A DNA stretch of 64,000 bases from Ruminococcaceae bacterium AM07-15 (GTDB taxonomy: Bacteria > Bacillota > Clostridia > Oscillospirales > Butyricicoccaceae). A program made the position numbers and the translations under genes. Shown piece by piece: positions 50,251 to 59,307 of the stretch. Each line of letters starts with the position of its first letter. Position 1 is the first letter of the stretch. The notes beneath the pieces were generated by a model. The model was not told the DNA's origin. It did not search any database and was given only the letters and a program-made list of their open reading frames with translations. The stretch is taken from positions 1 through 64,000 of the forward strand of contig QUDE01000014.1 of the NCBI GenBank assembly GCA_003477405.1, read 5' to 3'.

Positions 50251-51552
50251 ATGAAAATCGCATTTTACACCCTGGGCTGCAAAACCAATCAATTTGAAAC
50301 CCAGGCTCTGGAGACGCTCTTTGAACAGCGCGGGCACACCATCGTGCCCTTTGACGAATTTGCCAATGTGTATATCGTCAACACCTGCACCGTCACCGCT
50401 CTCAGCGACAAAAAGTCCCGCAATGCCGCCCGCCGGTGCAAAAAGATCAACCCCCAGGCCACTTTGATCGTCTGCGGCTGTTACAGCCAGATGGAGCCGG
50501 AGCAGGCCCGGGAGATGTGCGGCGCCGACATTGTGGTGGGCACCGGATGCAAGGGCCAGATTGTGGAACTGGCCGAACAGGCCCAGGCTGAGGCTTCCTT
50601 CTCCGGCGGCAGCGCCGTGCAGGAAGCCCGGGAATTTGAAGTGCTCCCCGCCGGAGGTTTGCGGGGGCGCACCAGGGCTTTGCTCAAGGTACAGGACGGC
50701 TGCCAGAATTTCTGCACCTACTGCATCATCCCCTATGCCCGTGGCCGCTGCCGTTCCATTCCTCTGGAAGAAGCCGTCCGCCAGGCCGCTTTCCTGGAAA
50801 AAGAAGGTTATCAGGAAATCGTGGTCACCGGCATCGAGGTCAGCTCCTATGGCATCGATCTGCCCGATCATCCCTCCCCAGCCGCTTTGCTGGCTGCCAT
50901 CTGCCGGGCCGCGCCCCATACCCGCATCCGGGTAGGCTCCCTGGAGCCCCGGACCATCACCCCGGAATTTCTGGAGGAAGTGGGGCCTTATCCCAATCTC
51001 TGCCCCCATTTCCATCTGTCTTTGCAAAGCGGCTGCCCGGACACCCTGCGCCGCATGAACCGGAAATACACCCCAGAACGCTATGCCCAATCGGTGGAAA
51101 TGCTGCAAAAGGCCTATCCCGGCTGCGCTGTGACCACCGACCTGATCGTGGGCTTCCCCGGTGAAAGCCGGGAGGATTTTGAAGAGAGCCTTGCTTTTGT
51201 GGAAGCCTGCGGCCTGGCCCAGGTCCATGTATTCCCCTATTCCCGGCGCAAGGGCACCCCGGCCTATTCCATGCCGAACCAGGTGCCCCAGAAGGAAAAG
51301 GAAGAACGAAGCCGGGAAGCGATCGGGCGCTTTCATACACTTCACCAGAATTTTCTCCGCTCCAAGGTGGGCCAGGTGCTGCCGGTTCTCTTTGAACAGG
51401 AAAAGGACGGACTGTCCAGCGGCTTCTCCCCGGAATACTGCGAAGTACGGGTAGAGGAAAAAGGACTGCACAACCAGTTGCGTTCGGTACGCATCACCGG
51501 CCTTTCAGAGGACGGCTGGCTCACCGGCTCCATCCTGCCGGAAAACCCATAA
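50251..51552 (+). CDS. mtaB: tRNA t6A37 methylthiotransferase MtaB
   Basis: A 433-residue radical-SAM enzyme that converts t6A37 of tRNA to ms2t6A. The first cluster ligands are Cys10, Cys46 and Cys75/77; the radical-SAM cysteines are 151, 155 and 158 (CQNFCTYC); a TRAM domain follows. It is distinct from RimO at 39774 (no S12 target features). The start has only a weak ribosome site. The next gene starts 18 bp later. Confidence 0.93.
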   Translation: MKIAFYTLGCKTNQFETQALETLFEQRGHTIVPFDEFANVYIVNTCTVTALSDKKSRNAARRCKKINPQATLIVCGCYSQMEPEQAREMCGADIVVGTGCKGQIVELAEQAQAEASFSGGSAVQEAREFEVLPAGGLRGRTRALLKVQDGCQNFCTYCIIPYARGRCRSIPLEEAVRQAAFLEKEGYQEIVVTGIEVSSYGIDLPDHPSPAALLAAICRAAPHTRIRVGSLEPRTITPEFLEEVGPYPNLCPHFHLSLQSGCPDTLRRMNRKYTPERYAQSVEMLQKAYPGCAVTTDLIVGFPGESREDFEESLAFVEACGLAQVHVFPYSRRKGTPAYSMPNQVPQKEKEERSREAIGRFHTLHQNFLRSKVGQVLPVLFEQEKDGLSSGFSPEYCEVRVEEKGLHNQLRSVRITGLSEDGWLTGSILPENP

Positions 51553-51570
51553 CAAAAGGGAGGTCTTTCC

Positions 51571-52254
51571 ATGAAACAACAATGGTCCCGTATTCTTTTA
51601 GGCGTCCTTCTCATTCTGGCCGGCCTGGGCTATGCCGGAGATGTGATGGGCTTCTGGCATTTTGATTTGTTCTTTGCTGGATGGTGGAGTCTGTTTATCA
51701 TCATCCCCTGCGTAGTTTCCATTGTGGAAAACGGCTTTGACACCGGCAACTCCTTAGGTCTTGTTTTCGGCCTGATGCTGCTGTTTTCCGCCCAGGGCAT
51801 CCTCAGCTGGCACCGGATGATCCAGCTGCTCTTCCCTGCTCTGCTCATCATCCTGGGCATCGGTCTTCTGGCCCGGCCCCGGCGGGTGCCAGTGCCCGCT
51901 GGAGAGGTTCCGCCTGCGGATCTGAGCCATGCGCCGGAGCTTTCCGCCGTTTTTTCCCAGGAGACCCGGCGCATTGCCAACACCATCACCGGCGGCGCCC
52001 GTCTTACCGCAGTCTTTGGTTCTCTGACGGTGGATCTGCGGGACGCCGTCATCGCCCAGGATATCCAACTGGAGACCACCGCCGTTTTCGGTTCCATTCA
52101 CTTGCTTTTGCCGGAAAATACTCTGGTCTACACCAAGGGCGTCTCCCTGTTCGGCCGCACCCACAACCTGATGCCCTCCGGTTTGCCGGACAACTCCCCC
52201 AAGATCTATCTGGATGCCACCAATGTGTTTGGCTCCACTCATGTACAGCCCTGA
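51571..52254 (+). CDS. LiaF-like membrane protein
   Basis: A 227-residue protein with four hydrophobic segments in the first 105 residues (for example ILLGVLLILAGLGYAG and FPALLIILGIGLLA), then a soluble beta-rich C-terminal domain with repeated AVFGS and VFGS motifs, the hallmark of LiaF/VraT-type proteins that respond to cell-wall stress. The LiaRS partner genes are not in this window. AGGGAGG precedes ATG 51571. A link to mtaB in one operon follows from spacing. Confidence 0.8.
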   Translation: MKQQWSRILLGVLLILAGLGYAGDVMGFWHFDLFFAGWWSLFIIIPCVVSIVENGFDTGNSLGLVFGLMLLFSAQGILSWHRMIQLLFPALLIILGIGLLARPRRVPVPAGEVPPADLSHAPELSAVFSQETRRIANTITGGARLTAVFGSLTVDLRDAVIAQDIQLETTAVFGSIHLLLPENTLVYTKGVSLFGRTHNLMPSGLPDNSPKIYLDATNVFGSTHVQP

Positions 52255-52260
52255 AGCATA

Positions 52261-52293
52261 AAAAAACTCCCGGCATATGGCCGGGAGATTTTT
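52261..52293. terminator. Bidirectional terminator
   Basis: CTCCCGGC / GCCGGGAG with six A before and six T after, between the LiaF-like gene and the convergent ung. Confidence 0.85.
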
Positions 52294-52300
52294 TATACTG

Positions 52301-52972
52301 TTATTCTTCCAGCTGCCACTGGATGGGCTGCTGGCCGTGCTCCTGCAAAAAGGCATTGCATTGAGAGAAATGGCGGCAGCCAAAAAAGCCCTGATAGGCT
52401 GACAGCGGACTGGGGTGAGGTGCCGTAAGCACCAGATGATTGGGGTTTGTAATGCGCTTTTGTTTGGACCGGGCATTGGCTCCCCACAGCAGAAACACCA
52501 TGGGCTCTTGCCGCTCATTGAGCAGATCAATGACCCGGTCGGTGAAAGTCTCCCATCCCATGCCACGGTGGGAATTGGCTGCATGGGCCCGGACGGTGAG
52601 CACCGTGTTCAGCAGCAGCACCCCTCCCTGGGCCCATTGGGTCAGGCAGCCGTGACTGGGACGATGAAATCCCACATCATCTTCCAGTTCCTGATAGATA
52701 TTGTTGAGGGACGGGGGCACCGGCACCCCTTTCTGCACCGAAAAGCTGAGCCCATGGGCCTGGCCGGGGCCATGGTAGGGGTCCTGGCCCAGAATCACTG
52801 CCCGCACCTCATGGTAGGGCGTATATTTCAAGGCATTGAAAATATCGTACATCGAGGGATAAATGGTGCGGCTGCGGTACTCCGACGCCAGGAATTTGCG
52901 CAGCTTCTGGTAATATTCCTTGTCAAATTCCCCTTTCAGCAGCTCGTCCCAGTCATTTCCGATATGAACCAT
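52301..52972 (-). CDS. ung: Uracil-DNA glycosylase (family 1)
   Basis: A 223-residue base-excision enzyme that cuts uracil from DNA. The water-activating motif GQDPYHG (62-68, Asp64 and His67) and the Leu-loop HPSPLSAYQGF are intact. ATG 52972 has GGACGGAG upstream and matches family starts; longer upstream frames have no such site. Confidence 0.95.
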   Translation of the reverse strand: MVHIGNDWDELLKGEFDKEYYQKLRKFLASEYRSRTIYPSMYDIFNALKYTPYHEVRAVILGQDPYHGPGQAHGLSFSVQKGVPVPPSLNNIYQELEDDVGFHRPSHGCLTQWAQGGVLLLNTVLTVRAHAANSHRGMGWETFTDRVIDLLNERQEPMVFLLWGANARSKQKRITNPNHLVLTAPHPSPLSAYQGFFGCRHFSQCNAFLQEHGQQPIQWQLEE

Positions 52973-53183
52973 ATACTCCGTCCTTTCCCGAAATGAAATC
53001 CATTTGATTTTATTGTACACGCCCGCTTCCCTTCTGTCCACCGATTGTTTACTGAAAAGTCCTTGATTTTTACATAAAATATGATACCATGTTGTGGTCT
53101 CGCTCCCTCAAACTCCCCGCCGCGCAGGAGAAGGGACCACAAAGCAGACAGAATACCCGGCGCGGAGAAATGAGGAACCACCT

Positions 53184-54785
53184 TTGATCACAGTTACCGA
53201 TGTGAGCCTGAATTTTGACGGCCAGAATCTTTTTTCCCATGTGGATCTGAAATTTACCCCCGGCAACTGCTATGGCGTCATCGGCGCCAACGGCGCCGGA
53301 AAATCCACCTTCCTGCGCATCCTGTCCGGCGAGCTGGAACCCTCCCATGGCGAGGTCTCCCTGGGCAAGAACGAGCGGATGAGCGTGCTCAAGCAGGATC
53401 ACTACGCCTACGATCAATATACCGTGCTGGACACCATCATCATGGGCAACAGCCGCCTGTATGAGATCATGAAGGAAAAAGAAGCCCTTTACATGAAACC
53501 GGACTTTTCCGACGAGGACGGCATCCGGGCCTCCGAGCTGGAAGGGGAATTTGCCGAGATGAACGGCTGGGAAGCGGAAAGCGAAGCCTCCCGCCTGATC
53601 CAGGGCCTGGGCCTGCCGGTAGACATCCTGGAAAAGCAGATGGAAACCCTCCAGGGCAAAGAAAAGGTGAAGGTGCTTCTGGCACAGGCCCTCTTCGGCC
53701 AGCCCGACATCATTCTCCTGGACGAGCCCACCAACGACCTGGATGTGCTCTCCATCAACTGGCTGGAAAACTTCCTCCAGGACTATCCGGGCACCGTCAT
53801 CGTGGTATCCCACGACCGGCACTTCCTCAACAATGTGTGCACCCATATTGTGGACATCGACTATACCAAAATCAAGCTTTATGTGGGCAACTACGACTTC
53901 TGGTATGAATCCAGCCAGCTGATGCAGAAGCTCATCCGGGATCAGAACAAAAAGAACGAAGAGAAGATCCGGGAGCTGCAAAGCTTTATCCAGCGGTTTT
54001 CCGCCAACAAATCCAAGTCCAAGCAGGCCACTTCCCGGCGCAAGCTGCTGGACAAGCTGGAAGTCACCGAAATGCCCGCCTCCTCCCGCCGCTATCCCTT
54101 TGTGGGCTTCACCATGGACCGGGAGCCGGGCAAGGAAATCCTCACCGTCACCAACCTGAGCAAAATGGTGGACGGGGAAATGCTCTTAAACCGGGTATCC
54201 TTCCGGGTGAACAAGGGAGATAAGATTGCCTTCATCGGCGAAAACGAAAACGCCGCCACCACCCTGTTCCGCATCCTCAACGGCGAGCTGGAGCCGGACG
54301 AAGGGGAGTTCAAGTGGGGCTCCACCATCACCACCAGCTATTTCCCCCGGGATAATTCCGCCTTTTTCGATGATTTCCAGGGAAATCTGCTCCAGTGGAT
54401 CGAACAGTTCTCCGAAAACGACATCACTGAGACCTACCTCCGCAGCTTTTTGGGCAAAATGCTCTTTTCCGGAGACGATGTGCTCAAGAGCGCCCAGGTG
54501 CTCTCCGGCGGCGAGAAGGTGCGGTGCATGCTCTCCCGGATGATGATGAAAAACGCCAATGTGCTCATGCTGGATCAGCCCACCAACCACTTGGATCTGG
54601 AAAGCATCACCGCCGTCAACAACGGCCTGATGGATTTCAAGAGCAATGTGCTCTTCAGCTCCCATGACCACCAGTTCATCCAGACCATCGCCAACCGGAT
54701 CATCTGCCTCAAACCCGATGGCTTTGTGGACCGGATGTGCACCTATGACGAATATCTGGAAAAAATGGAAGGCATCGAAAACTGA
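53184..54785 (+). CDS. ykpA: ABC-F family ATPase, YkpA/YbiT type, with Glu-to-Gln second Walker B
   Basis: A 533-residue duplicated ATPase with no membrane part; ABC-F proteins act on the ribosome. The start is TTG 53184 after GAGGAA; the product then begins ITVTDVSLNF. NBD1 is normal at Walker A (GANGAGKST, 34-42) and Walker B (LDEPTNDLD). NBD2 lacks the Walker A lysine (GENENAATT, 352-360), as known YkpA relatives do, but its Walker B reads LDQPTNHLD, so the catalytic Glu is Gln465. The linker helix region (about 215-300) matches YkpA. NBD1 signature LQGKE is also degenerate. Confidence 0.9.
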   Translation: MITVTDVSLNFDGQNLFSHVDLKFTPGNCYGVIGANGAGKSTFLRILSGELEPSHGEVSLGKNERMSVLKQDHYAYDQYTVLDTIIMGNSRLYEIMKEKEALYMKPDFSDEDGIRASELEGEFAEMNGWEAESEASRLIQGLGLPVDILEKQMETLQGKEKVKVLLAQALFGQPDIILLDEPTNDLDVLSINWLENFLQDYPGTVIVVSHDRHFLNNVCTHIVDIDYTKIKLYVGNYDFWYESSQLMQKLIRDQNKKNEEKIRELQSFIQRFSANKSKSKQATSRRKLLDKLEVTEMPASSRRYPFVGFTMDREPGKEILTVTNLSKMVDGEMLLNRVSFRVNKGDKIAFIGENENAATTLFRILNGELEPDEGEFKWGSTITTSYFPRDNSAFFDDFQGNLLQWIEQFSENDITETYLRSFLGKMLFSGDDVLKSAQVLSGGEKVRCMLSRMMMKNANVLMLDQPTNHLDLESITAVNNGLMDFKSNVLFSSHDHQFIQTIANRIICLKPDGFVDRMCTYDEYLEKMEGIEN

Positions 54786-54792
54786 GCAACAT

Positions 54793-54839
54793 AAAAAAGG
54801 TCCGTCGCAGAACAGACGTGTTCTGTGACGGACCCTTTT
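54793..54839. terminator. Bidirectional terminator between ykpA and the symporter gene
   Basis: GGTCCGTCGCAGAACA / TGTTCTGTGACGGACC with one mismatch; A-run before and T-run after. Confidence 0.9.
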
Positions 54840-54851
54840 GTTTGTTATCTC

Positions 54852-56234
54852 TTATTTTTTGTTTTTACCAGCCTTTTTTGCTGTTTCCCACTCTTTGTAG
54901 AGCTTGCTTACAACACCCGACAATGCCAGAAGGCCGAGAACATTGGGGATTACCATCAAACTATTGAAGAAATCCGAAAGATTCCATACAAGTTCTACCT
55001 TCAGGACAGAGCCTACAACGATGAGAATGACAACGATCAAAGCATAGGGCCTGACGCCTTTGGGACCAAAAAGGTATTTTACATTCTTTTCGCCAAAGAA
55101 ATACCAGCCGACGATTGTGGAAAAGGCAAAAAAGAACATGCATATTGCGATGAATATCTTACCGAAATTGCCGAATCCCATGTTGAAGGCCATCTGGGTA
55201 AGGCCCGCTCCGCTCAAAGTCTGATTTACCGACTGAAGCTGACCTGTGACAAGAATGACGAGAGCGGTGAGATTCAGTATTACAAGGGTATCGATAAATA
55301 CACCCATCATGGCAACCATACCCTGATCACAGGGGTGCTTGACCTTTGCGAGAGCGTGGGCATTCGGTGTAGAGCCCATACCGGCCTCATTGGAGAAAAG
55401 GCCGCGGGCGATACCGTATTTTACAGCCTGAGAGACTGCAACACCGGCAAAACCGCCAATGGCCGCGCCGGGATTCCACGCTCCCACCACAATCTGTCTG
55501 AACGCTTCGGGAATCATGCCGTAATTCATGACGATGATAACAAGGGCGCCCAAAATATAGAAAGCGGCCATGATAGGAACGATTTTTTCCGTAATAGATG
55601 CCACGCGGGCTGCACCGCCAATGAAAACAAAGGCAGACAACGCAGCTACTATCACGCCTATTACCATGGGATTTATGCCGAAGGCTCCTTTAAAAGCATC
55701 TGCAATGGAGTTGGCCTGAACCATATTACCCATGAATCCCAAAGCGAGGGTTATGAGAATGGCAAACACAGCAGCCAGGATTTTACCAAGGCGTCCGCGG
55801 AAAGCCGCTCTTATGTAATAAACAGGGCCGCCGGTTATTTCGCCGTCTTCTCCAACTGTCTTATACTTTTGAGCAAGAGTCGCCTCTGCAAAAATGGTGG
55901 CCATGCCGAATATGGCGCTGACCCACATCCAAAAAATGGCACCAGGTCCTCCCATTACCATAGCGGTAGCCGCGCCGGCCAGATTGCCGGTACCTACCTG
56001 GGCTGCGATGGCCGTTGCAAGGGACTGGAAGGAACTCATTCCATTTTTATCCGCCTTATCCCCCTTGAGTTTAATGTTTCCGAACACCGCCTTGAAAGCG
56101 CTTCCGAATTCCCTGAACTGCACAAAGCCCAGTCTGGCGGTGAACCAGATGCCGGTTCCCACAAGCAATACAACAAGAATTTTGCCGGACAGAACCTCCT
56201 TCAGCGATTCGATGATGCTGTTTAATACTTCCAT
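54852..56234 (-). CDS. Alanine/Na+ (AGCS family) amino acid symporter
   Basis: A 460-residue integral membrane carrier that takes up alanine or glycine with sodium. Family motif GTGNLAGAATAMVMGGPGAIFWMW is visible (split for length: GTGNLAGAATAMVMGGPG then AIFWMW) and later FSNEAGMGSTPNAHA and a run of about 11 hydrophobic segments. ATG 56234 follows GGGGG. Base content is near 45-53% G+C in lines I counted against about 60-68% nearby, suggesting recent acquisition. Single gene with its own promoter. Confidence 0.93.
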   Translation of the reverse strand: MEVLNSIIESLKEVLSGKILVVLLVGTGIWFTARLGFVQFREFGSAFKAVFGNIKLKGDKADKNGMSSFQSLATAIAAQVGTGNLAGAATAMVMGGPGAIFWMWVSAIFGMATIFAEATLAQKYKTVGEDGEITGGPVYYIRAAFRGRLGKILAAVFAILITLALGFMGNMVQANSIADAFKGAFGINPMVIGVIVAALSAFVFIGGAARVASITEKIVPIMAAFYILGALVIIVMNYGMIPEAFRQIVVGAWNPGAAIGGFAGVAVSQAVKYGIARGLFSNEAGMGSTPNAHALAKVKHPCDQGMVAMMGVFIDTLVILNLTALVILVTGQLQSVNQTLSGAGLTQMAFNMGFGNFGKIFIAICMFFFAFSTIVGWYFFGEKNVKYLFGPKGVRPYALIVVILIVVGSVLKVELVWNLSDFFNSLMVIPNVLGLLALSGVVSKLYKEWETAKKAGKNKK

Positions 56235-56276
56235 ATTTTTCCCCCTTTATAGTCTTGGTCGTGCACTGGTTGGCAC

Positions 56277-56305
56277 ATTATATCAAATGCACTTATCATT
56301 GTCTA
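56277..56305 (-). promoter_or_regulatory. Promoter of the AGCS symporter
   Basis: On the minus strand TAGACA (56300-56305), 17 bp, TATAAT (56277-56282). Confidence 0.6.
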
Positions 56306-56608
56306 TACTGTTGCTGAAAGGATGCTGTTTTTTGTAAATAATGTCAAGAATTGTATATAAACTCTTGTATAATTTGCTGATACTGGTCCGGAAGGAATAC
56401 AGCAAACCATCCCCAGCATTCACTTGCGTCCTAGTGGAATACTTTTCGATTTTCGTGTCGCTGCACTGTCATTTTTCAGATGTCCGGATCGGAAACCTGG
56501 GGAATCCAAAGCCATTCGGAACGCAAAAAGACAGGCTGCGCGCCCCAAAAGGGGTGCGCAGCCTGTCTTTTTTACTGGCCCATTTTGCAGCAGGCCCTTT
56601 CACGCTTT
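56306..56608 (+). ncRNA. Intergenic stretch with possible small RNA (about 56375-56573)
   Basis: No supportable gene. AT-rich start with TGTATAAT near 56366-56373 as a possible extended -10, a long-range pairing GGTCCGGA (56385) / TCCGGATC (56483), and the strong hairpin at 56525 as an end would give an RNA of about 200 nt. This is a guess from signals only. Confidence 0.3.
56525..56572. terminator. Very strong bidirectional terminator
   Basis: AAAAAGACAGGCTGCGC / GCGCAGCCTGTCTTTTT plus CCCC/GGGG over an AAAA loop, a stem of about 21 bp; it follows the SPFH gene on the minus strand. Confidence 0.9.
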
Positions 56609-57526
56609 TTAATCTTTGAACACTTCTTTGGCAGAAGCGGCCAAACCGGCGATCCCCTGAATCTCCGAGGGGATGATGATCTTGGTTGCTTTGCCATCGG
56701 CGGCCTTGGCGAAGGCCTCCAGAGCCTTGATCTTCACCACACTGTCGGTGGGAGCGGCATCATTCAGCAGCTTAAAGCCTTCGGCCAGGGCGGTCTGCAC
56801 TTTGAGCAGCGCCTCGGCCTCGCCTTCGGCTTCAGCGATCTTGGCCAGACGGCTGGCATCAGCCCGCAGGATGGTGGCTTCCTTTTCGCCTTCGGCCACC
56901 AGAATGGCGGAACGCTTTTCGCCTTCGGCCCGCAGAATGGCTTCCCGGCGTTCCCGTTCGGCCTTCATCTGCCGCTCCATGGCGTCCTGAATCTCCTTGG
57001 GCGGGATGATATTTTTCAGCTCCACCCGGTTGATCTTGATGCCCCAGGGGTCGGTGGCCTCATCCAGGATGGTACGCATTTTGGTGTTGATGATATCCCG
57101 GGAGGTCAGGGTCTGGTCCAGCTCCAGCTCGCCGATGATGTTACGCAGAGTGGTAGCCGTCAGGTTTTCGATGGCCGCCATGGGATGCACCACGCCATAA
57201 GTAAACAGTTTGGGATCGGTGACCTGGAAATAAATCACGGTATCGATCTGCATGGTTACATTGTCCTTGGTGATCACCGGCTGAGGCGGGAAGTCCGAGA
57301 CCCGCTCTTTCAGAGTCACCTTGTTTGCCACCTTTTCCAAAAGAGGAATCCGGAAATGCAGACCGGTTTCCCAGGTGCCGCTATAGGCTCCCAGCCGCTC
57401 CACGATAAAGGCACTGGCCTGGGGCACAATGGTGACACAGGAGGCCAACACGATGAGCACAAAAATTGCCAGAATGACAAACAGAATGACGGGCAGGGGC
57501 GAACTTGCTAAAACAGCCAACAACAT
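56609..57526 (-). CDS. SPFH/Band-7 domain protein (QmcA/stomatin-like)
   Basis: A 305-residue membrane protein. ATG 57526 with GGAGGGAGAAAG before it gives MLLAVLASSPLPV then a membrane segment (14-32), the SPFH domain (SFIVERLGAYSGTWETGLHF to about 200) and an Ala/Glu-rich coiled coil (AERERREAILRAEGE). Members form large cages on membranes with NfeD partners and affect membrane order. The nfeD gene is 46 bp upstream, the usual pairing. Confidence 0.92.
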   Translation of the reverse strand: MLLAVLASSPLPVILFVILAIFVLIVLASCVTIVPQASAFIVERLGAYSGTWETGLHFRIPLLEKVANKVTLKERVSDFPPQPVITKDNVTMQIDTVIYFQVTDPKLFTYGVVHPMAAIENLTATTLRNIIGELELDQTLTSRDIINTKMRTILDEATDPWGIKINRVELKNIIPPKEIQDAMERQMKAERERREAILRAEGEKRSAILVAEGEKEATILRADASRLAKIAEAEGEAEALLKVQTALAEGFKLLNDAAPTDSVVKIKALEAFAKAADGKATKIIIPSEIQGIAGLAASAKEVFKD

Positions 57527-57572
57527 ACTTTCTCCCTCCATAAATCAGATTTTCTCTTTTTCTTTTCCCTTT

Positions 57573-58013
57573 TTACTTCTCTGTCCAGGGCTGCACAATG
57601 GCTTTGACACCGGAGATCTTCACCACTTCCACCTCAGTACCCTGAGCAATGGGCGCCTCATCCGTACTGCGGGCCGTCCAAATCTGGCCGCCCACCCGGA
57701 TCTGCCCCTGGGCCATCTGGTTGTGGATCTCCTGGATCACAACAGCTTTTTGGCCCACGATCCGGTCGGCATTGGTGGGCTTTTTCCCCAGCTTCAGCTT
57801 GCCAACCCATTTGCGGGTGGTCGCCAGCAGCACCGCCGAACCGGCCGCAAACAGGGCCAGCTGCCACCACAGGCCTACGCCCAGCAAAGCGGCAATCATG
57901 GCCACCAAAGCGCCGCAGGCAAACCAAATAGAGGTCAGTCCCATTGTCGCCGCTTCGGCAATGACAAAAATAACCACTGCAATGAGCCACACAACAGGCA
58001 TGGCAATCGGCAT
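57573..58013 (-). CDS. NfeD family membrane protein
   Basis: A 146-residue protein with two to three hydrophobic helices in the first 70 residues (VVWLIAVVIFVIAEAATMG, IWFACGALVAMIAALLG) and a C-terminal OB-fold (about 85-146, including GQIRVGGQIWTA). It is the partner of SPFH proteins. GAGGTG lies upstream of ATG 58013. Together with the next gene it forms a short leftward operon. Confidence 0.9.
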   Translation of the reverse strand: MPIAMPVVWLIAVVIFVIAEAATMGLTSIWFACGALVAMIAALLGVGLWWQLALFAAGSAVLLATTRKWVGKLKLGKKPTNADRIVGQKAVVIQEIHNQMAQGQIRVGGQIWTARSTDEAPIAQGTEVEVVKISGVKAIVQPWTEK

Positions 58014-58128
58014 AGATCATCACCTCGTTTTCTATGTTCAGCATACCATTTTTCCCGCTTTCTGTCTATATCTCCCCATCATCTTCTGTAAAAATCCTTG
58101 CAGGAAACCTGCAAAGTTTTCCGCCCCC

Positions 58129-58158
58129 TTGTTCCATCCCTGGCTCTCATGCTATAAT
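58129..58158 (+). promoter_or_regulatory. Promoter of the stalk-domain protein
   Basis: TTGTTC (58129-58134), 18 bp, TATAAT (58153-58158). Confidence 0.5.
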
Positions 58159-58188
58159 AATATTATATTGTAACAAGGAGCTTTTCAT

Positions 58189-59265
58189 ATGAAAAAAATC
58201 TTCCGCAGCGGCTTTTGGGCCCTGTGTTTCGCTTTTGTTCTGGCCCTCTCTCCCCGGGCTGTGGAGTACGATTGGCAAACCCTTTACAAAGGGGAGATCC
58301 GCACTCTGCTCTCCGACGGCGATCCCCATTATCTTCTGCTGGCCGACATCGACCTGGACGGCACGCCGGAGCTTTTCGGCGGCAGCGGACCTTTGTCCCC
58401 CCTCGTCCCCCTGGCCACCTGTTCCGATGGAAAACTGGTGGAACTTTCTTTGGCTCCCGGCAGTCAAACTCCTACCTCCGTTTTGCAGAATCTCCGTCTT
58501 TCCTTCAATTCCGATACCGGAGAAACTCTTCTTACCTGTGAGGGCAATGATCCGGCCGGCGGATATGCTCTGTGGGAGCTGTCCATGGAAAACGGCCAGC
58601 TCCTGTGCCGCAAGCGCTTTGCCTACCAGGAAAACGGAAACTCCACTTCCTATTTTATGTGGAAAAGCGGTCAGCTTGCCACCGTTTCCGGCAGCGAATA
58701 CCGCACCGCCATGGACCGTTTCTGGGAGGGCTTTGCCACCCAGAATGACACGCTCACAGCCCAAAGCTTCTTCTCCGGCGGTTACCGAAGCCAGGATGTG
58801 GACAAATTTCTTCAAAGTTATTCCCCAGCCCCGGTGCTGGCCCTTCCCACCCAGGTCTCGGTGACCATCAACGGTTCTCCTCTTTCCCTGGGAGTTTACA
58901 ACATCGACGGCAACAACTATTTCAAGCTGCGGGATCTGGCTGCGGCCCTCAATGGCACCAACAAACAGTACAATGTGGGCTGGGACAACATGACCCGCCA
59001 GGTATCCATTGAGCGTGGGAAACCCTATCAACCGGTGGCCGGCGAGATCTCTCTGCCTCTGGGCACCACTCCCACCCTGGGCCGTCAGCCCAAAGACGCT
59101 CTCAGTCTGGACGGCCGGACAGTGGATACCCAAAAATACAACATCGGCGGCAACAACTATTTCAAGCTGCGGGATCTGGCCGAACTTCTGGATTTCCAGG
59201 TGCTGTGGGATAACAGCAGCCGCACCATTCGCATTGACACCACAAAATCCTACTCCCAGAGCTGA
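58189..59265 (+). CDS. Secreted protein with two copper-amine-oxidase-type stalk repeats
   Basis: A 358-residue protein with a signal peptide (1-24). Residues 230-275 and 310-350 carry two copies of the stalk (copper amine oxidase N-terminal) module, each with GNNYFKLRDLA, common in Clostridial surface proteins and fused to varied partners; the N-terminal 220 residues are of unknown fold and contain DIDLDGTPELF. It is likely exported and may bind wall or matrix. ATG follows AAGGAG. Confidence 0.75.
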   Translation: MKKIFRSGFWALCFAFVLALSPRAVEYDWQTLYKGEIRTLLSDGDPHYLLLADIDLDGTPELFGGSGPLSPLVPLATCSDGKLVELSLAPGSQTPTSVLQNLRLSFNSDTGETLLTCEGNDPAGGYALWELSMENGQLLCRKRFAYQENGNSTSYFMWKSGQLATVSGSEYRTAMDRFWEGFATQNDTLTAQSFFSGGYRSQDVDKFLQSYSPAPVLALPTQVSVTINGSPLSLGVYNIDGNNYFKLRDLAAALNGTNKQYNVGWDNMTRQVSIERGKPYQPVAGEISLPLGTTPTLGRQPKDALSLDGRTVDTQKYNIGGNNYFKLRDLAELLDFQVLWDNSSRTIRIDTTKSYSQS

Positions 59266-59307
59266 TCTGCTCTGTGGATGGAATAGAACAGAAAGAGGCG
59301 TTTACTC

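Noticed and set aside
54825..56225. A 466-codon plus-strand open frame opposite the AGCS symporter
   Set aside because: The minus strand carries the clear AGCS family motifs and promoter.
56341..56619. Plus-strand frames of 60-90 codons in the symporter-SPFH gap
   Set aside because: They run through the strong terminator at 56525 and have no ribosome site.
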